Shown here: piece by piece, positions 33,204-45,576 of the stretch
Position numbering within the stretch: the first letter of the stretch is position 1
Layout: each line of letters starts with the position of its first letter
Assembly (NCBI GenBank): GCA_003550325.1
Contig: QKWP01001215.1
Coordinates: 92,528-156,527, forward strand
Length of the DNA: 64,000 nucleotides
Source of the DNA: Gigaspora rosea
Taxonomy: Eukaryota > Glomeromycota > Glomeromycetes > Diversisporales > Gigasporaceae
Reading direction: 5' to 3'
Position numbers and translations under genes: made by a program
Notes under the pieces: generated by a model
Told to the model about the DNA's origin: nothing
Seen by the model: only the letters and a program-made list of their open reading frames with translations
Databases searched by the model: none

Positions 33204-35029
33204 CTAAGTAAACATTAAAAAATATATCAAATCATTATATTTTATTATACTTTTCTTAAAATTTGAAAAAATGATACTTAATTTTGAAATTTTCATCTAA
33301 ATTCAATATTAAGCATCTTAGCCTCAAATTTCAAAAAAAAAAATATAAAATAAAATATACTAAAATAATGTATTTTTTTGGTTCTGAACAAGTTTAATTA
33401 AAACAAAAAGTTAGATCAATTAGTAAAATTTAGAGAATCATAGAAATTTGTATAATTTTATTAATAAAATTATTAAAAATATTATATTACTTGAAATTTA
33501 AATAATTGACCATAACTTATTGCTCTAAGTAAAGCTATTTAGCACCAAAAATTATATCAAATTGTATATTTATCTTAGTTATTTTAAAATTTGAAGCAAA
33601 AAATGCTTTGATTTTAAATTTTTGATAAAAATTCTCAAATTTGATATATTGTTTAGTGATAAACAAGTTTATGTAGTACAAGAAATTTTAATCATTTAGT
33701 AAAATTTTAAGTAATATAATATTTTTAACAATTTTATTAATAAAATTATACAAATTTCTATAATTTTCTAAATTTTACTAATTGATTCTAACTTTTTATC
33801 CTAAGAAACTTGTTTAGAAACAAAATATTTTATTTTAGTATATTTAATTTTAGACAATTATCTTTTATTGCTAGTATAATGCATCATTATCTCTGATCAA
33901 CCAATTATTTAGTTTGGTTTAATTTTATATTAATTAAAATAAAACTAATAGTGGTCAGATAAAATTAAGGTTAGGGTTGGTGGAGATAATAGTTAGATAA
34001 GCCTCTAACAGAAATTTTGCAAAAAAATTTTTTTTAAAAAAAATAGCAGTTTTATATAGTCGAAATTTCAAATTAAAAGTAATTTTTTAAAAAAATAGCC
34101 GTTTTGCTTCGATTTTACATTATACCTGTTCCTGTATTCCTGATTGGTTGATCAGAGGGTGGCAATGCATCATACTGATAATAAATGATAACTCTTTTTA
34201 TTTTATTAATTTTAAAAATAAATGCATATCTCACACCTTGCAAATTTGATTAGCTAAATTTGTAGATTATTATTTTTAAAAAATAAACAAATTATTGTGT
34301 AAACTTTTAAATTAGAAATAGGTTAGAAGGTTTATAAGAAAATTCTTAAATTTCTTTGTTTATATACAAAATTTAGAGCTGAACAAGTTTACTTAGTTGA
34401 ATTAAAAAGTTTGTCTTAATAAAATTTAGAGAAATTTGCATTTTTTAATTTTTAACTCATTTTTTGATAATTTCTCTAAATTTTATCAAAACAACTTTTC
34501 TAATTTGACAAAGTAACCTTGATCAGCACTAAATTTTCATATAGACACAAGACTTTTTTTAAAATTTTTTAAACTAATTCTTAATCTAAAAATTTTACAA
34601 AAAATTGTTTATTTTTTTAAAAATAATAATCTGCAAATTTAGCAATTATATTAGAGTGTAATATACAAGCACATCACATCCATATGAAGCATATTAAACT
34701 TTTAATTTTAAAATTTGAGGCAATATACTAAATTTTGAATTTTTGATCTAAACTTTCAAAAACAAGTATTCTTTTTTTAAAATTTAAAAAAAGAAGAATT
34801 ACATATGCTCTGATTTTTTGAAATGCATGCAGATCATTAATATACTCCAAAATTTATCTGTTATACAACAAGGTGCATTAATTAATTAATATCTATTTCT
34901 AACCAATCATATTTATTATTATTTTTTCTTAATAATTTAGCACTTTATTTTTGTATTTAAAACTTGTTCAAAAGGGTGCACAATCTTAAATTAGAAGGTA
35001 AAAAAATATTACACGATTAACTTAGTTCA
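33204..35029. repeat. Field of decayed AT-rich inverted repeats
   Basis: Blocks such as AACAAGTTTACTTAGTAC, AATCAATTAGTAAAATTT and AATTTTATTAATAAAATTAT recur in both orientations (33370-33560, 33640-33840, and again at 36700-37145). This pattern fits several overlapping old foldback elements. A second pair, AAAATTTAGAGAAATT-like, flanks 34380-34500. No gene is seen. Confidence 0.6.
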
Positions 35030-35395
35030 AACAGTGGAAAAGCAAGTATATCTCACAGATCTTGGAGATTGTACCCAGTTTAGAAGTTGGAAAAACGATA
35101 TTAGAAGCACTTTGATTACTTTGCTAGCTTAAAATTAGAATGAATGATCAAATGTAAAAAAACAAAAGCTTGAGCATTTCATTAATCTTGAATCTTAGAG
35201 AGGATCATTAGCAGAAGCATTTTGCAAAAACGTTCTGCTGTTTCTTGGAATCATAGAAAAAATAAACTTGAATCAGAAGTGTAAAGCATAATTTAAAAGA
35301 ACGCCTTGCTAAATTCTTTGGATCTTGAAGAATTGAACATGGTCAGAAGATGAAAAAGCATTGGTGGAAGCACTTTGCAAAAACAGTGAGTATAA
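35030..35395 (+). pseudogene. LRR (ribonuclease-inhibitor-type) protein remnant
   Basis: Two copies of the signature typical of RNI-like leucine-rich repeats are readable in different frames: GSLAEAFCKNVLLFLG near 35202-35250 and SEDEKALVEALCKNS near 35344-35390. Intact proteins of this type repeat a G-SEG-KALAEALCKN-TL-SLDL unit of about 28 residues. A third, weaker unit (ILEALxLLC) lies near 35100. The intervening sequence is shifted and interrupted by stops, so at most three or four units of a much larger gene survive. LRR genes of this kind are abundant in glomeromycete genomes, from memory. No start or end of the gene is visible. Confidence 0.6.
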
Positions 35396-37171
35396 AGTTT
35401 ATTTCTTAAATGAATATACAGTATGATTAATCATAATTTAAATAAATTATTAGAATAAGTATTTTAGAACTGAAAGTGAATGAGGCTGGCATAATACAGT
35501 ATAAGTATCCCAGTTTTTTTTTGTTGTCTTTCTTGTTTTTTCTTGAAAGTTTATACCTTTACTCATAAATGAGCAAGTGGCATTGCTAATAAAGACCCAG
35601 ATTTGAAAGTGAACTAGGCTAGCATAATATAAGTATCCTGCTTTTTTTTTATTGTTATTGTTTGTTCCTTTTTGGTATTGCTATTTATTAAAATCTAAGA
35701 TCTGATACTATCGTAATATAAATATCTAGTTTTTTTTTATTGTCTATTATAGAATATGTGAATGAAAAAAGTATTACTTTATGAGACACTTTGCTGACCT
35801 TTTGAAATTTTAAGAATGAATGAATTTATTTATTTTTTTTATTTTTTTACTTTTCGATATTGTAATGATTTATTTATTTAGTTTACTTTATTAAATTAAT
35901 AATTAATAAATAAAAATGATATAATACAGTAATGCGTAACTATAGTTATCAATAAACTTTTTTTCTTCTCTATCTTTTATATAAAATATATTGAGGCACA
36001 AGTTAATTCGGAATGACTATAAGTGCTAATTTGAAACCACTTAGGGTTTCTGATTTTAAAATAACCTACAAGCATTTTTTTGCACCAATACTATAATTCA
36101 GGTATCACAATTTTAAAACTTATTAGATGTAAATATTTAACATGATAAAGCTTTTGATGTGACTCAAAGCACAAAAATCTAAATTAAATATAAAGCTTAA
36201 TAGATTAATAAATTCCAAACTAAAAAAAATTAATATGAATAAAATAAAATATTTATAAATTTGAATACTTATAAAGCTCAAACTTATTAAAAATTCAAAA
36301 TTAGTAGAATATAATACTGTAATAGATACAGCTTTGTATATTCGTATTTACATACTACTTATTCATGCTTTGTTATATGTAACCTTTTAATTTTTCTATT
36401 TTGTATGCAATTAATTATAAAGTAAAATAGTATATTATAGTATGTAGAACATTAACCAAGTTTTTTATATTACCTTCAAGTAAATTTAAAAAAGAGCAAA
36501 TTGGTTTTGAGAAAGAGAAATTTGTTTGACAGGTTTATACATATAAAATTTCTGTTTTGAAAATTTGGATTTAAAAAATTAGGGATCAGCTAATAAATAA
36601 TTTAGGGTAAAAAAAGATTAGCTGATTAATAATTTGGAGTGCAAAATAATTAATTTAGGTAGTAAAAAAGGTCCAATTCCAAAAATCAGAACATATGATA
36701 TTTTTTAATATTAAACAAGTTTACATAGTACAAGAAGTTATAATCAATTAGTAAAATGTTAAGCAAAATAGTATTTTTAATAATTTTATTCATAAATTTA
36801 TACAAAATACTATTATTCTATAAATTTACTAATTGATTCTAACTTTTTTCTTTAAATAAAATTATTTAGTACAATAAAATACATTATTTTGAAATATTTT
36901 GTTTTTTTTATAAAGTTTAAAACAAAGATAGTTAATTTTGAATTTTGGATAAAATTTTAGAAATATAAGATAAATCTACTGATTTGATATAGTTTATGTT
37001 CTGAACAAGTTTACTTAGTACAAAAAGTTATAATAAATTAGTATTTAATATATTAATAATTTATTGATAAAATTATACAAAATACTATAATTATCTAAAT
37101 TTTACTAATTGATTCTTACTTCTCACTCTAAGTAAACTTGTTTAGTATTGAATTATATATATATAAAGTTT
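35396..37171. repeat. AT-rich spacer with dispersed inverted repeats
   Basis: Short repeats GAAAGTGAATGAGGCTGGCA and GAAAGTGAACTAGGCTAGCA occur at 35470 and 35604, each followed by a T run. From 36710 the same decayed foldback family as at 33.2-33.8 kb appears twice. No gene is seen. Confidence 0.45.
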
Positions 37172-37256
37172 TACTAAAATGCATCTATGGTATTTTATAC
37201 CATATTATACAAAACTATTAGAATAGCCAATCAAAATTTAAGATCAGGTGTAACAA
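37172..37256 (+). repeat. Single end of a dispersed MITE family (TGCACCTATGGTRTT)
   Basis: The stretch ACTAAAATGCATCTATGG with TAGCCAATCAAAATTTAAGA matches the inverted copy at 50494-50573 over about 80 bp. It may pair with the degenerate sequence following it, but no opposite end was found. Confidence 0.55.
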
Positions 37257-37554
37257 AAAATTTTATTTTTTTGTTTATTTTTTTAAAAAAACATTCATAT
37301 CTCAAAATTTTGCTTATGAAACTACCTTTGGAGCTCTAATAAAAAAAATTTCTTGCTAAATTTTGTATATACTAATGCTCTAATAAAATTCTAGGCTTTA
37401 CTCTAACTCTAAAGAGAACCCTGATTATCTGTTTAAAACCTTTGTAGTACACTCAATATAAATTTTTTAAAATCTTTATCCTACTATTATACAAATTTCC
37501 TTTTTTAATAGCAATTTCACTTGGCCTTTGATATATCATACTTTCACATAATAA

Positions 37555-37790
37555 TGCACACCTGTGCATTGTTTTGAGCACCTATGGATTATTTTAGGAT
37601 ACACAAATCGTGAGATTTTAGATCAATATTACCAATCTTTAATAGACATGTACAATATACTTATATTTATTGTGAAACTCTTAGGGGAGGGGGTGTGTTA
37701 TTTTGGGATGCACATGTGCGTTATTTTGAGTCAAATGGGCAATTTTTAAAAAAGTGCCAATTTCAAAATAATGCACATGTTTGTTATTAT
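37555..37790. repeat. Repeat of TGCACATGTGCRTTATTTTG words
   Basis: TGCACACCTGTGCATTGTTTTGAG near 37557, TGCACATGTGCGTTATTTTGAG near 37709 and the inverted CAAAATAATGCACATG near 37763 suggest a short element with ATGCACA-type ends. The open stretch 37564-37749 is inside it and unlikely to be a gene. Confidence 0.5.
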
Positions 37791-38500
37791 ATAAAATACA
37801 GTACTCAATTAATAATATCAAAATAGTAATAAAGTACAGTTACTTATTATCAAAATTTGGTTTGTTATATATAATATAAGAATAAAATACTAATATGTAC
37901 ATATACTTAATAAAAGAAAAATATAGTATATAAACATTAGCTAATTATTTACTTTTAAATTTAACATATTTTGCAACACTATTATTATTTTTGTATTTAT
38001 ACTAATATATAATTCAAAAATTTGAACTAGTTTTTAATGATATTTTTTGAAAATTACTGTACAAATAAATATTCTAATGGCAATAAAAACTTTTATTTTA
38101 TTATAATTTTAATTTTATATCAGATATGTTAGTAGAGTAGTGCTATCACTGTATATCTGTTTTTTCTTAGCCAAACTATACTTACTTTCTAGTTTGTATT
38201 TTAAAAATAATTCACTAAGTTATTATATTTTGAATTAATTGATTTGTAACTGTAGGTTACAGAATAAATTTTATAACCGTAAATACTAAGATCAGGTATA
38301 ACATGACTATCAAACCAAATTTTTTATAAAAATAAAACTATGCAAATAAGGTGAGAGGGACCCCAAATAATCTATGTAAGCTTATAATTGAGCATCATAT
38401 AAATTTTTTTTGGTTAGCACTTTTGGTTTGGTATGTATAAGCTATATTTCACACATTAGATCGAACTTTTACCCACTTTTGACTTTTTTTGAAATACAAT
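37791..38500. other. AT-rich spacer
   Basis: No gene or bounded element is seen. Confidence 0.4.
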
Positions 38501-38705
38501 ATCTCTAAAAAAAACAATCTTATATTCACTAAAAAAAAAATAGACTGTTCTCTAAAAAAAAACAACCGGGCTAATATTCTCTAAAAAAAACAAAAAAAAT
38601 ATGGACCTACATTCTCTAAAAAAAAAAAAAATAAAAATAAAAAACAAACTTATGTACTTTAAAGAAAAAAACCAAACTTATGCTCACTAAAAAAAAAATA
38701 AAAAA
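38501..38705. repeat. Array of TCTCTAAAAAAAA units
   Basis: Seven degenerate units start with TCTCTAAAAAAA, TCACTAAAAAAA or close variants at irregular 20-40-bp spacing (38502, 38527, 38550, 38578, 38611, 38651, 38685). Linkers often contain CAAACTTAT. Confidence 0.75.
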
Positions 38706-38890
38706 AATTAAAATTTTAAAAATTTTTATACTCATATAATTCATATTTTAACATAAATTAAAATATATAAGCTAGGTGCTTCCAAATTGACAATTTTTCA
38801 AAAGTAATTTTTTTATATAAATCAATTTAGAATGATATTAGGATCATTTTTTACTTAAAACACATAAGTTGTTGTATTAATAAAATTTTA

Positions 38891-39085
38891 TAGTGTAGCA
38901 GGACCCCAAAATATACATAGATAGCTCAGGTATGAGTTTACTTATTTGAGGTTTTTTATGCAAATCCTTTCTATTTATAGTAAATTTTTGCTTATTTTTA
39001 AAGTTTTTTCTGCATATCTTTCCTTTTTTAGTAACCCTATAATTAACCTAACCTATCTATGTATATTTCAGGGTCCTAGTGTAGC
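38891..39085. mobile_element. MITE, about 177 bp, 9-bp TSD TAGTGTAGC
   Basis: Inverted ends AGGACCCYRAAATATACATA continue to about 33 bp (then GATAG). TAGTGTAGC lies directly outside both ends (38891-38899 and 39077-39085). An 8-9-bp TSD fits hAT or Mutator-like elements. Part of the interior recurs at 41305-41425. Confidence 0.85.
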
Positions 39086-39746
39086 CCTTTAAAATTTGCA
39101 TTTTCTTATAAGTTATTATGAGATTTACAATACAAAAATTGATTTTTTGAAGATCTTTGTTTTGTCAATTTGGTCCCTTTTCATAGCACCTAGCCCATAT
39201 ATTCCTTAAAATATAAAAAAAATTTAAGAAAAAAAACTTATTATTTTGATTAATTTTCTCCAATTTTTGCTTTTTTTTCAAATTTTGCTTTTTTCTGATT
39301 TTTATATTTTTATGATTTTTGCATTTGTTATACCCAGATTTTTCATTAGTATATTTCAAATATAAGATTTATAAAAATTATTCCTATTACATCTTTTAAA
39401 TATACCTATTTTGCCATTTAGCTGTTTTCAAATACAGTATAACCTTTTTCTCCAATACCTACTTTACAAATATAACATTTTTTAAAAAACGGGCCTCTAT
39501 TAGCAATTTTTTAAATATAACCTTATATAGGTTGTTCAGGGTTCTAATTAGGGTTAAATTGAGGCTTGGTGTAAGGCTTTTAAATTAAAAAGAGCTTTAG
39601 TTATATTAAAATTTAGTAAGAAATTTTTTTGTTAGAAACTAAAAGGTAGTTTTATATATAAAATTTTGATTTAGAAGCAATTTTTAGCAAAACAACTAAT
39701 CACTCTAAAAATATTATAAAATATTTAATATCAGCCTTTGGTATCA
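39086..39746. other. AT-rich spacer
   Basis: No gene is seen. The minus-strand open stretch 39165-39359 is Lys/Asn-rich and compositional. Confidence 0.4.
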
Positions 39747-39748
39747 TA

Positions 39749-40116
39749 ATATGGGCCCTCAAAAGTAGAAACCAAGGAATTTGGCTGATTACGAGTTTTG
39801 AGAAAATCAGCAAAAACTATTTTATTACACAAAATCAAAACCATCTAAAATTAGGTTATTCATGATTAACAAACCTGTTTAAACAGGATTATAGATCTGT
39901 AGATTCTGTATTACTATCGGTAAATCTTGGTAAATCTATTTTTAGATTATAGCGTCAAAAGCATTTAACCGTTGTCTCGCAAAAATTTATTAAGTAATCA
40001 GACTTTTATTATTAAGTAAAAAAGATTGGGCCCAAAATTTTACATCTAATCAATCAAACAGGTCAATTTTCAAAAAATAGTCAAATTCCTTTGTTTATAC
40101 TTTTGAGGGCCCATAT
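39749..40116. mobile_element. MITE, 368 bp, TSD TA, ends ATATGGGCCCTCAAAAGTA
   Basis: Inverted ends of about 38 bp share ATATGGGCCCTCAAAAGTA and AAGGAATTTG. TA lies at 39747-39748 and 40117-40118, consistent with a Tc1/mariner-type insertion. No coding capacity. Confidence 0.8.
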
Positions 40117-40187
40117 TATCACAGGGCAGTCATCATACATCATTGCGGCTGCACTGCGATGATTTATGATGACTGCTCCATGATAAT
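40115..40187. repeat. 35-bp-arm hairpin abutting the previous MITE
   Basis: ATTATCACAGGGCAGTCATC is inverted as GATGACTGCTCCATGATAAT, and the stem continues through CATCATTGCGGCTGCACTGCGATGATT-type pairing. It starts within two bases of the MITE edge, so the MITE may have landed at this hairpin. Confidence 0.75.
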
Positions 40188-41795
40188 GCATTACCCATAT
40201 TTATTATTTATTTTTACCCATTATTTATAAAATATTTACTTAAAGAGGTACATTAAATTCTATTCATATTGGTATCTATTTAATTTATATAGTGTACTAC
40301 TATACTATATTAGTTTATGGATTTATATATTTTTATTGTTGAGAATTAGTTTGAGTTACCTAAGCAGTAATAATTAAGAATCTAACTAATAGATGTATGG
40401 CCTACTTGGATACCTTCTATACAATTTCTAAAAACTTGTTTGATAAAATTTTTATTTAATAAATTTGATTGTATATAACATTAAATTTAAAAAAAAAGAA
40501 TTGGAAATATCTTGTACAGAGTTTCTTTACCCTATCAAAAATGGTACATAAATTGATTTTTTCCACTCTACCAAGCGAACAGTATCATCAGATATTCAAT
40601 ATGAATTCTTTTCTAAATAGATATAAGAGCAGTAAGCTGTTTTTGCAAATCAACATATTAATTCTAAAACTACAAATATCAACACTTGTGTAAACTCTCT
40701 TATTTAAATCTGTAGATAATGATTTCAATATGTTTAATAAGCTATACGTTATCTTAAAACTAATTAAAGTATTGAATTAAAAGGTTCAGCATAATGTTGT
40801 ATACTTACTTGTCTTAATATAACAGGCTTTTACAGTAACCTTGCACTAAATTGAGATGATGACATAGCTTTGCATTTCATACTAGCTAAAAAAACTAGTA
40901 TTTGATGTCTCATTTATTTTAGTAAAGTAGGATTAACAAAACTAAACGTTCTATACTGCTTATTTGTAAACTTGCACTATCTAATAATTATTAAAAAAAT
41001 TTTTTTTGCAAGACACTAAAGTATATAATTAAAAGTTGGTACTATATACATAATAGCCAATCAGATATGAGGATCGATGCATGAATTATTCTAGAGCCTA
41101 AATTTCTAATTTGGTATATTAATCTGTATATAAGATATATGATATTGTATCTTTATAAAAAAATTTTTTCTAATTAGTTATTACGATTTTTAATATCACC
41201 TAATATTAATACAGCTTAGTCAATTTTATAAAAAATTGACTGACCAAGCCGGCTAAGTTGATAAAATCAACTAACACAAAATTGACTACAAACACTAGTA
41301 TTTTATACAGATCTTTTCTATTTATAGTAATTTTTTGCTTATTTTTGAGGTTTTTTGCAGATCTTTTTATATTTAGTAATTTTATAATAAACCTGACCTA
41401 TCTATATATATTTCAGGTCCTTTTGTAAGTATCAAGATAGCAAAATCAAGTGTTTTTACAAATAAAGTCAAGCTTAGTCATTTTCGATCTAATGCACTAT
41501 TCTCTACAGAGCATACATTTATTGATGTTTTTTGGCCTTTACCATTAGTAAAGAATTTATGCTTCAAGGCTCATCTAAATTTAAACTATAGAAAAAATCA
41601 GTTTGCAACCAAGGTTTGTTCCAAGGGTCTGATGTCTTTTAGTTTTTGAGGTACTTTGCATTTATAGCAATAGTTAATTTTTTAATCCAAGTAGTGGAAT
41701 AAGCGTAAGGCATTTACTTTCTGAAATTGACAACTATATAATATTTCTGGTTCTCAATAATTTGGATCATTTGGAGGCAATTAGCTCCAATGTGT
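40188..41795. other. AT-rich spacer with a repeat fragment
   Basis: 41305-41425 is a diverged copy of the interior and right end of the 38900 MITE (ATCTTTTCTATTTATAGTAA, then ATATATTTCAGGTCC). No gene is supported; the open stretch 40469-40693 has AT-driven composition. Confidence 0.45.
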
Positions 41796-42071
41796 CTATA
41801 TTTTCACACTAGTAACATTAATTATTAGAGCAGTCCTTATATAGATGTTTGGGTTAAAGACAGATTTTACAAAATTTTTGCTTAGGGACTTGCTTAGAGC
41901 AGTATGCAGCAAGATGTCTATAGTGACAGCAACAATAGTATTTATTGTTTGGACAATTAGCATAAAGGTAATTATAGGAGTAGTAGCATCTACATTTTTG
42001 GTTAAAAAAGGATGCACTGGGTCTGGGTCTATGAGTAATAATTGTTCAATTATCTGATTCTGCTTCTAATA

Positions 42072-42417
42072 TATGGGGTGTCTTCAATTAAAAGGGCCCA
42101 TTTTTACATATATTTTATTTTGAGATATTTGAGTTTAATTATTTGTTTTGATTATCGGACTGATCTGGGATCAATCAAATTTAGAGATATTGATTGGTTA
42201 AAGATGGCAGGCGACTATTGGGTAAACTCGTGACGTGTTGGCTCTATGCAGCCTCGTGTCATTTTTCTTTTTACATTATCTTGATTTTTTATTATGTAAA
42301 TCGACTTTTATTTATAATTAAAAAAAGTCAATCATGTCAAAAGTTATATGAATCTAACAAAAACTCATTTTTCCAAAAAATGTAAAAATGGGCCCTTTTA
42401 AATGAAGATACCCCATA
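42072..42417. mobile_element. MITE, 346 bp, TSD TA, ends TATGGGGTRTCTTCA
   Basis: Inverted ends of about 40 bp share TATGGGGTRTCTTCA and AAAAGGGCCCATTTTTACAT. TA flanks both sides (42070-42071, 42418-42419). The interior contains the GGACTGATCTGGGATCAA module also found, duplicated, at 26.6 and 27.1 kb. It lies inside the minus-strand LTR-element fossil. Confidence 0.85.
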
Positions 42418-43778
42418 TAGACTTCTTTTAGATTAAAGTATTTTTGTTCAAACTTTTTCAACTCTTTTTCATCAGTGATAGTAGGTTGAGCAGGTAAAGG
42501 TTGCTTTTGTTTATATGTGATAGGTATATAAAAGCTCTACTTAAGGGTATAGGCTTTGTTTTTTTAACTGTAGCTTGTATTCACTTTTTGTGACCAGTCA
42601 TTACCCACGAGTAATGAGTAAAATATAGCATTCATTATTTCAATATCCAAAAAGATAGTAGTTTCTTCAATTTTAATAGTAGGTTTTTAATATATCTAGA
42701 GATTAAATAGAGGATCTAGTAGCAGATACACTAAGGCTAGTAGAAAGGGCTTCAATTTTTAATCCAAGTTTTTTTACAACTTGGTAGGAAATTATTCTAA
42801 TAGCAGCACAATTATCAATTATAGCATAGCAGGGCTTTCCATTAAGTTTGATATTGTACTTAATGGAAGTAGTATAAATAGGTGTCTGTATTTGAGTAGT
42901 TTTGGATTCTTCAATCAAATAGCTAGCAGAGCAGTTTAAATAGGTTTATTAATCTAGAAGGTTTCAAATTGTTTATATATAGTTATTGGAAGTGTCAAAG
43001 GTATAGATATCACAAGAGTAGAAGTAGAAGATCAATTTTGAAATTTGGATCAATTAGAGATGCAGTAGCTTTGATTATCTCTATATCTGTCATAGGACTG
43101 ACTTTGACACCTAGATTAGTTATATCCAACGTAGTTATAATTTTGGTTTCTTGATCAGCTTCTGTTTCTAGATTTGGATCTATCATAGGATTAGTAATTT
43201 CTGTAAAAGTAATTACTGTTTTTACCATAGAATTGGTATTTATAATAATAACAAGTGGTATTCCAGTATTGGGTTAGGATTAGTTCTTACTTTGGTCTGT
43301 ATAATAGGTAGCAATTTCAGGAGAAGGATTAGCTTGTTTTTTAGCAAGATTATTACTGAGTTTAGCAATTTGTTCCGTAAGGTGTTTTATAACTTTGTTG
43401 GTATCATTGGTATTATGTTTAGAGATCATTATCTAACTAGTTTTCTATTTTCTTGTTTTAGTAATAGTAGCAGTCAAGTTAGCAGGTTTAGTGGCTTGAA
43501 TATTCATAGCAAATTCAGGTCAGAGTTCCTGAATAAAGAATTGGATCATAACAGTAGCAGAAAAAACATTAGTGGGATCTATCCATTTTTTTAGTTAACT
43601 AAAGCAACTAATATAGTTGTCAATAGTGTCTGTACCTTTTTGATTTCAAAGAGTTGTTTTTGCCAGGTAGCCTTTTGTTTTGTGATACTAAATTATTTTT
43701 TAAAAAGGTAAGTAAAGCTATAGCATTTATTATCATCAATGTCCTAACTATACTGGTTATTATGAAAATGGGTTAAAG

Positions 43779-43966
43779 CAGGACCCTGGAGAACTTTGAT
43801 ACAACTCAGATCTGAGTTTGTATAATTTATCAATATTTTAGTCAAATAGATATATAAAATAGAAATTGAAAATTTACTATATAAAAATGCAACATTTAAT
43901 GAATATCTATGCAAAATTTTCTTTTTTAGAATTATTTGAGTTGTATCAGAGTTCTTTAGGGTCCTG
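43779..43966. mobile_element. MITE, 188 bp, ends CAGGACCCTRRAGAACT
   Basis: Inverted ends of about 33 bp share CAGGACCCT and GATACAACTCA. No clean TSD was found. The CAGGACCC start is shared with the MITE at 38900. It lies inside the minus-strand Gag fossil. Confidence 0.75.
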
Positions 43967-45300
43967 TTAGGTATTAGCAAAGCTAGATAGCTATTTCTGG
44001 GCATTATTTTCATATAGGCAGCAACTAATTCTAATTGTCAAGCAGGGCTCTAATGGTTAGCTTTGGCAGTTCTTTCAAATTTTTCAATCCAGGTGGCAGG
44101 GTCCTGAGTTCTATCAATACAATAAAAATTAATTTAATAAGAAACTTTTCACACTATATTCAAAAGCATTGCAAAAGCAGTTATAGCATTTGTAGCATTG
44201 GTTAAAGCAAGTTCTGCCATGTTTTCTTCAGGTTCAGGTTCTTTATTTTCTATAGTTTTTCTGATTCTGGTTCTTCTGCTTGATAATTTATTTCTTTTTG
44301 TATTTCTTTTAATTTTTCTAATATTCTACCTAAATTTATTTCTTCTAAATTTTTTCTATTAAATTTAGTTTTTCTTTGTGGGTTACTTGTTCAACAACTG
44401 ATTGGTTTGGATAAGCTCTAACTATTTGTAGCTGAACAATTTCTGGTTGGTGTTTGATGTTGATATCAAAGAGATCAAGTGTTAAATTGGTTTTGGGATA
44501 AAGTTCAGTTACTACAAGTAGGTAGGAAGTAGTTATAGATTGAGGTATACATAAAAAGATAGAAGAGAGTTAATATTTTGAAGAAGTTGAACAATTCGAT
44601 TTGGAGTAAAGTATTTTGGCAAGGGTATAGATTATCTAAAAGAATTTTACTAAGAAGTAAAGTTGGAATTACAAGTGTAGAAGAAAAAGGTATTTGAGTA
44701 GTATCTTCATTGTAGGAGATAAAATAGTAGAATAAAAGGGTTCTGTTTAGTTATCTAAATCTTCTGAGTCTAGAGTATATAGTAATCAAAAAGTAGAAGT
44801 AGCACTAAATTCAAGATCAGCACTAGTTTCTGTAATAATAGGTAAGTAGTATTCAATGGTATCGATTATTTGACCAGGTAGTAGAGTAGAGATAATAGGG
44901 CTTTTGATATGAAGATCAAAGATGTTTCCTTAAAAATCTAATAAAAAAGTAGAGGCAAGAGTATATCGAGTATAATACCAAAGTAGAGTAGCAATAACTT
45001 CTCTAGGGTCCAAATATAGGTTATTAATTAGTAGCTAAAGACAATATCTTGGGCAGCAGCTCTAATAGTATTATAGTTATTTGGACAAGTTAAAATAAAG
45101 TAGGTATCAACAGTAACTTGAGTATATCAGTTAGTGAAATAAGTGTTCCAAAAGTAATAGAAAGTCTAATGAAAATTGTAAGGTAGATAGCAAATAGTAC
45201 AAAATAAATCTGGATTACTAAGTTGGTAAATGTCAGTGGCAAGAGCAGATGAGTGCTAGCATTGTGTACTTCAATTTTTGGAAGATAAATTTGATAGGCT

Positions 45301-45574
45301 TTGTTTATACTAGTTATAAAGAGATCTATAAAATTGACAAACTATCTTTTGAACCTAAATGCAAGAGGTTAGTTAGTACTATTCTTTTTTAGAACAAATA
45401 TAGTATTAGCTAGAACAAATATAGTATAGTAGATAGTTTATTTTTATATATATATATATAATAGTACTAATATTCTTATATAGTAAAATTAGAACATAGC
45501 TAGTATAGTAATTAGTTTGTTTTTTTATATATAACTGTACTAATGTTCTTATATTTTTTTCTTTAAAATAAACA
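45301..45574. other. Spacer with AGAACAAATATAGTA repeats
   Basis: AGAACAAATATAGTAT occurs twice at about 45390-45425, and a TA microsatellite lies at 45447-45461. No gene. Confidence 0.4.
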
Positions 45575-45576
45575 TA

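Larger units (their letters stand above)
41800..45300 (-). mobile_element. Ty3/gypsy-type LTR-element fossil, minus strand (Gag and protease)
   Basis: Read on the minus strand, a coding-like N-terminal region (about 45300-44650) is followed by a Gag region from about 44220. Gag motifs include a DPATWIEKFE-type block near 44100 and a FIQELxPEFAMNIQA-type block near 43550. Then comes a retropepsin-like protease at 42918-42600 with an IIDNCAA active-site-type block and, downstream, an LVGNDW-type block. No RT or integrase is seen. Two MITEs lie in it (43779-43966 and 42072-42417). The copy is broken in many places (more than ten) and LTRs could not be paired, so it is old. Confidence 0.75.

Noticed and set aside
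41796-42057. Open stretches on both strands with a Cys/His pattern
   Set aside because: One minus frame shows a zinc-knuckle-like spacing, but it is short and lies beside a MITE inside the LTR-element fossil. It is not reported as a separate gene.
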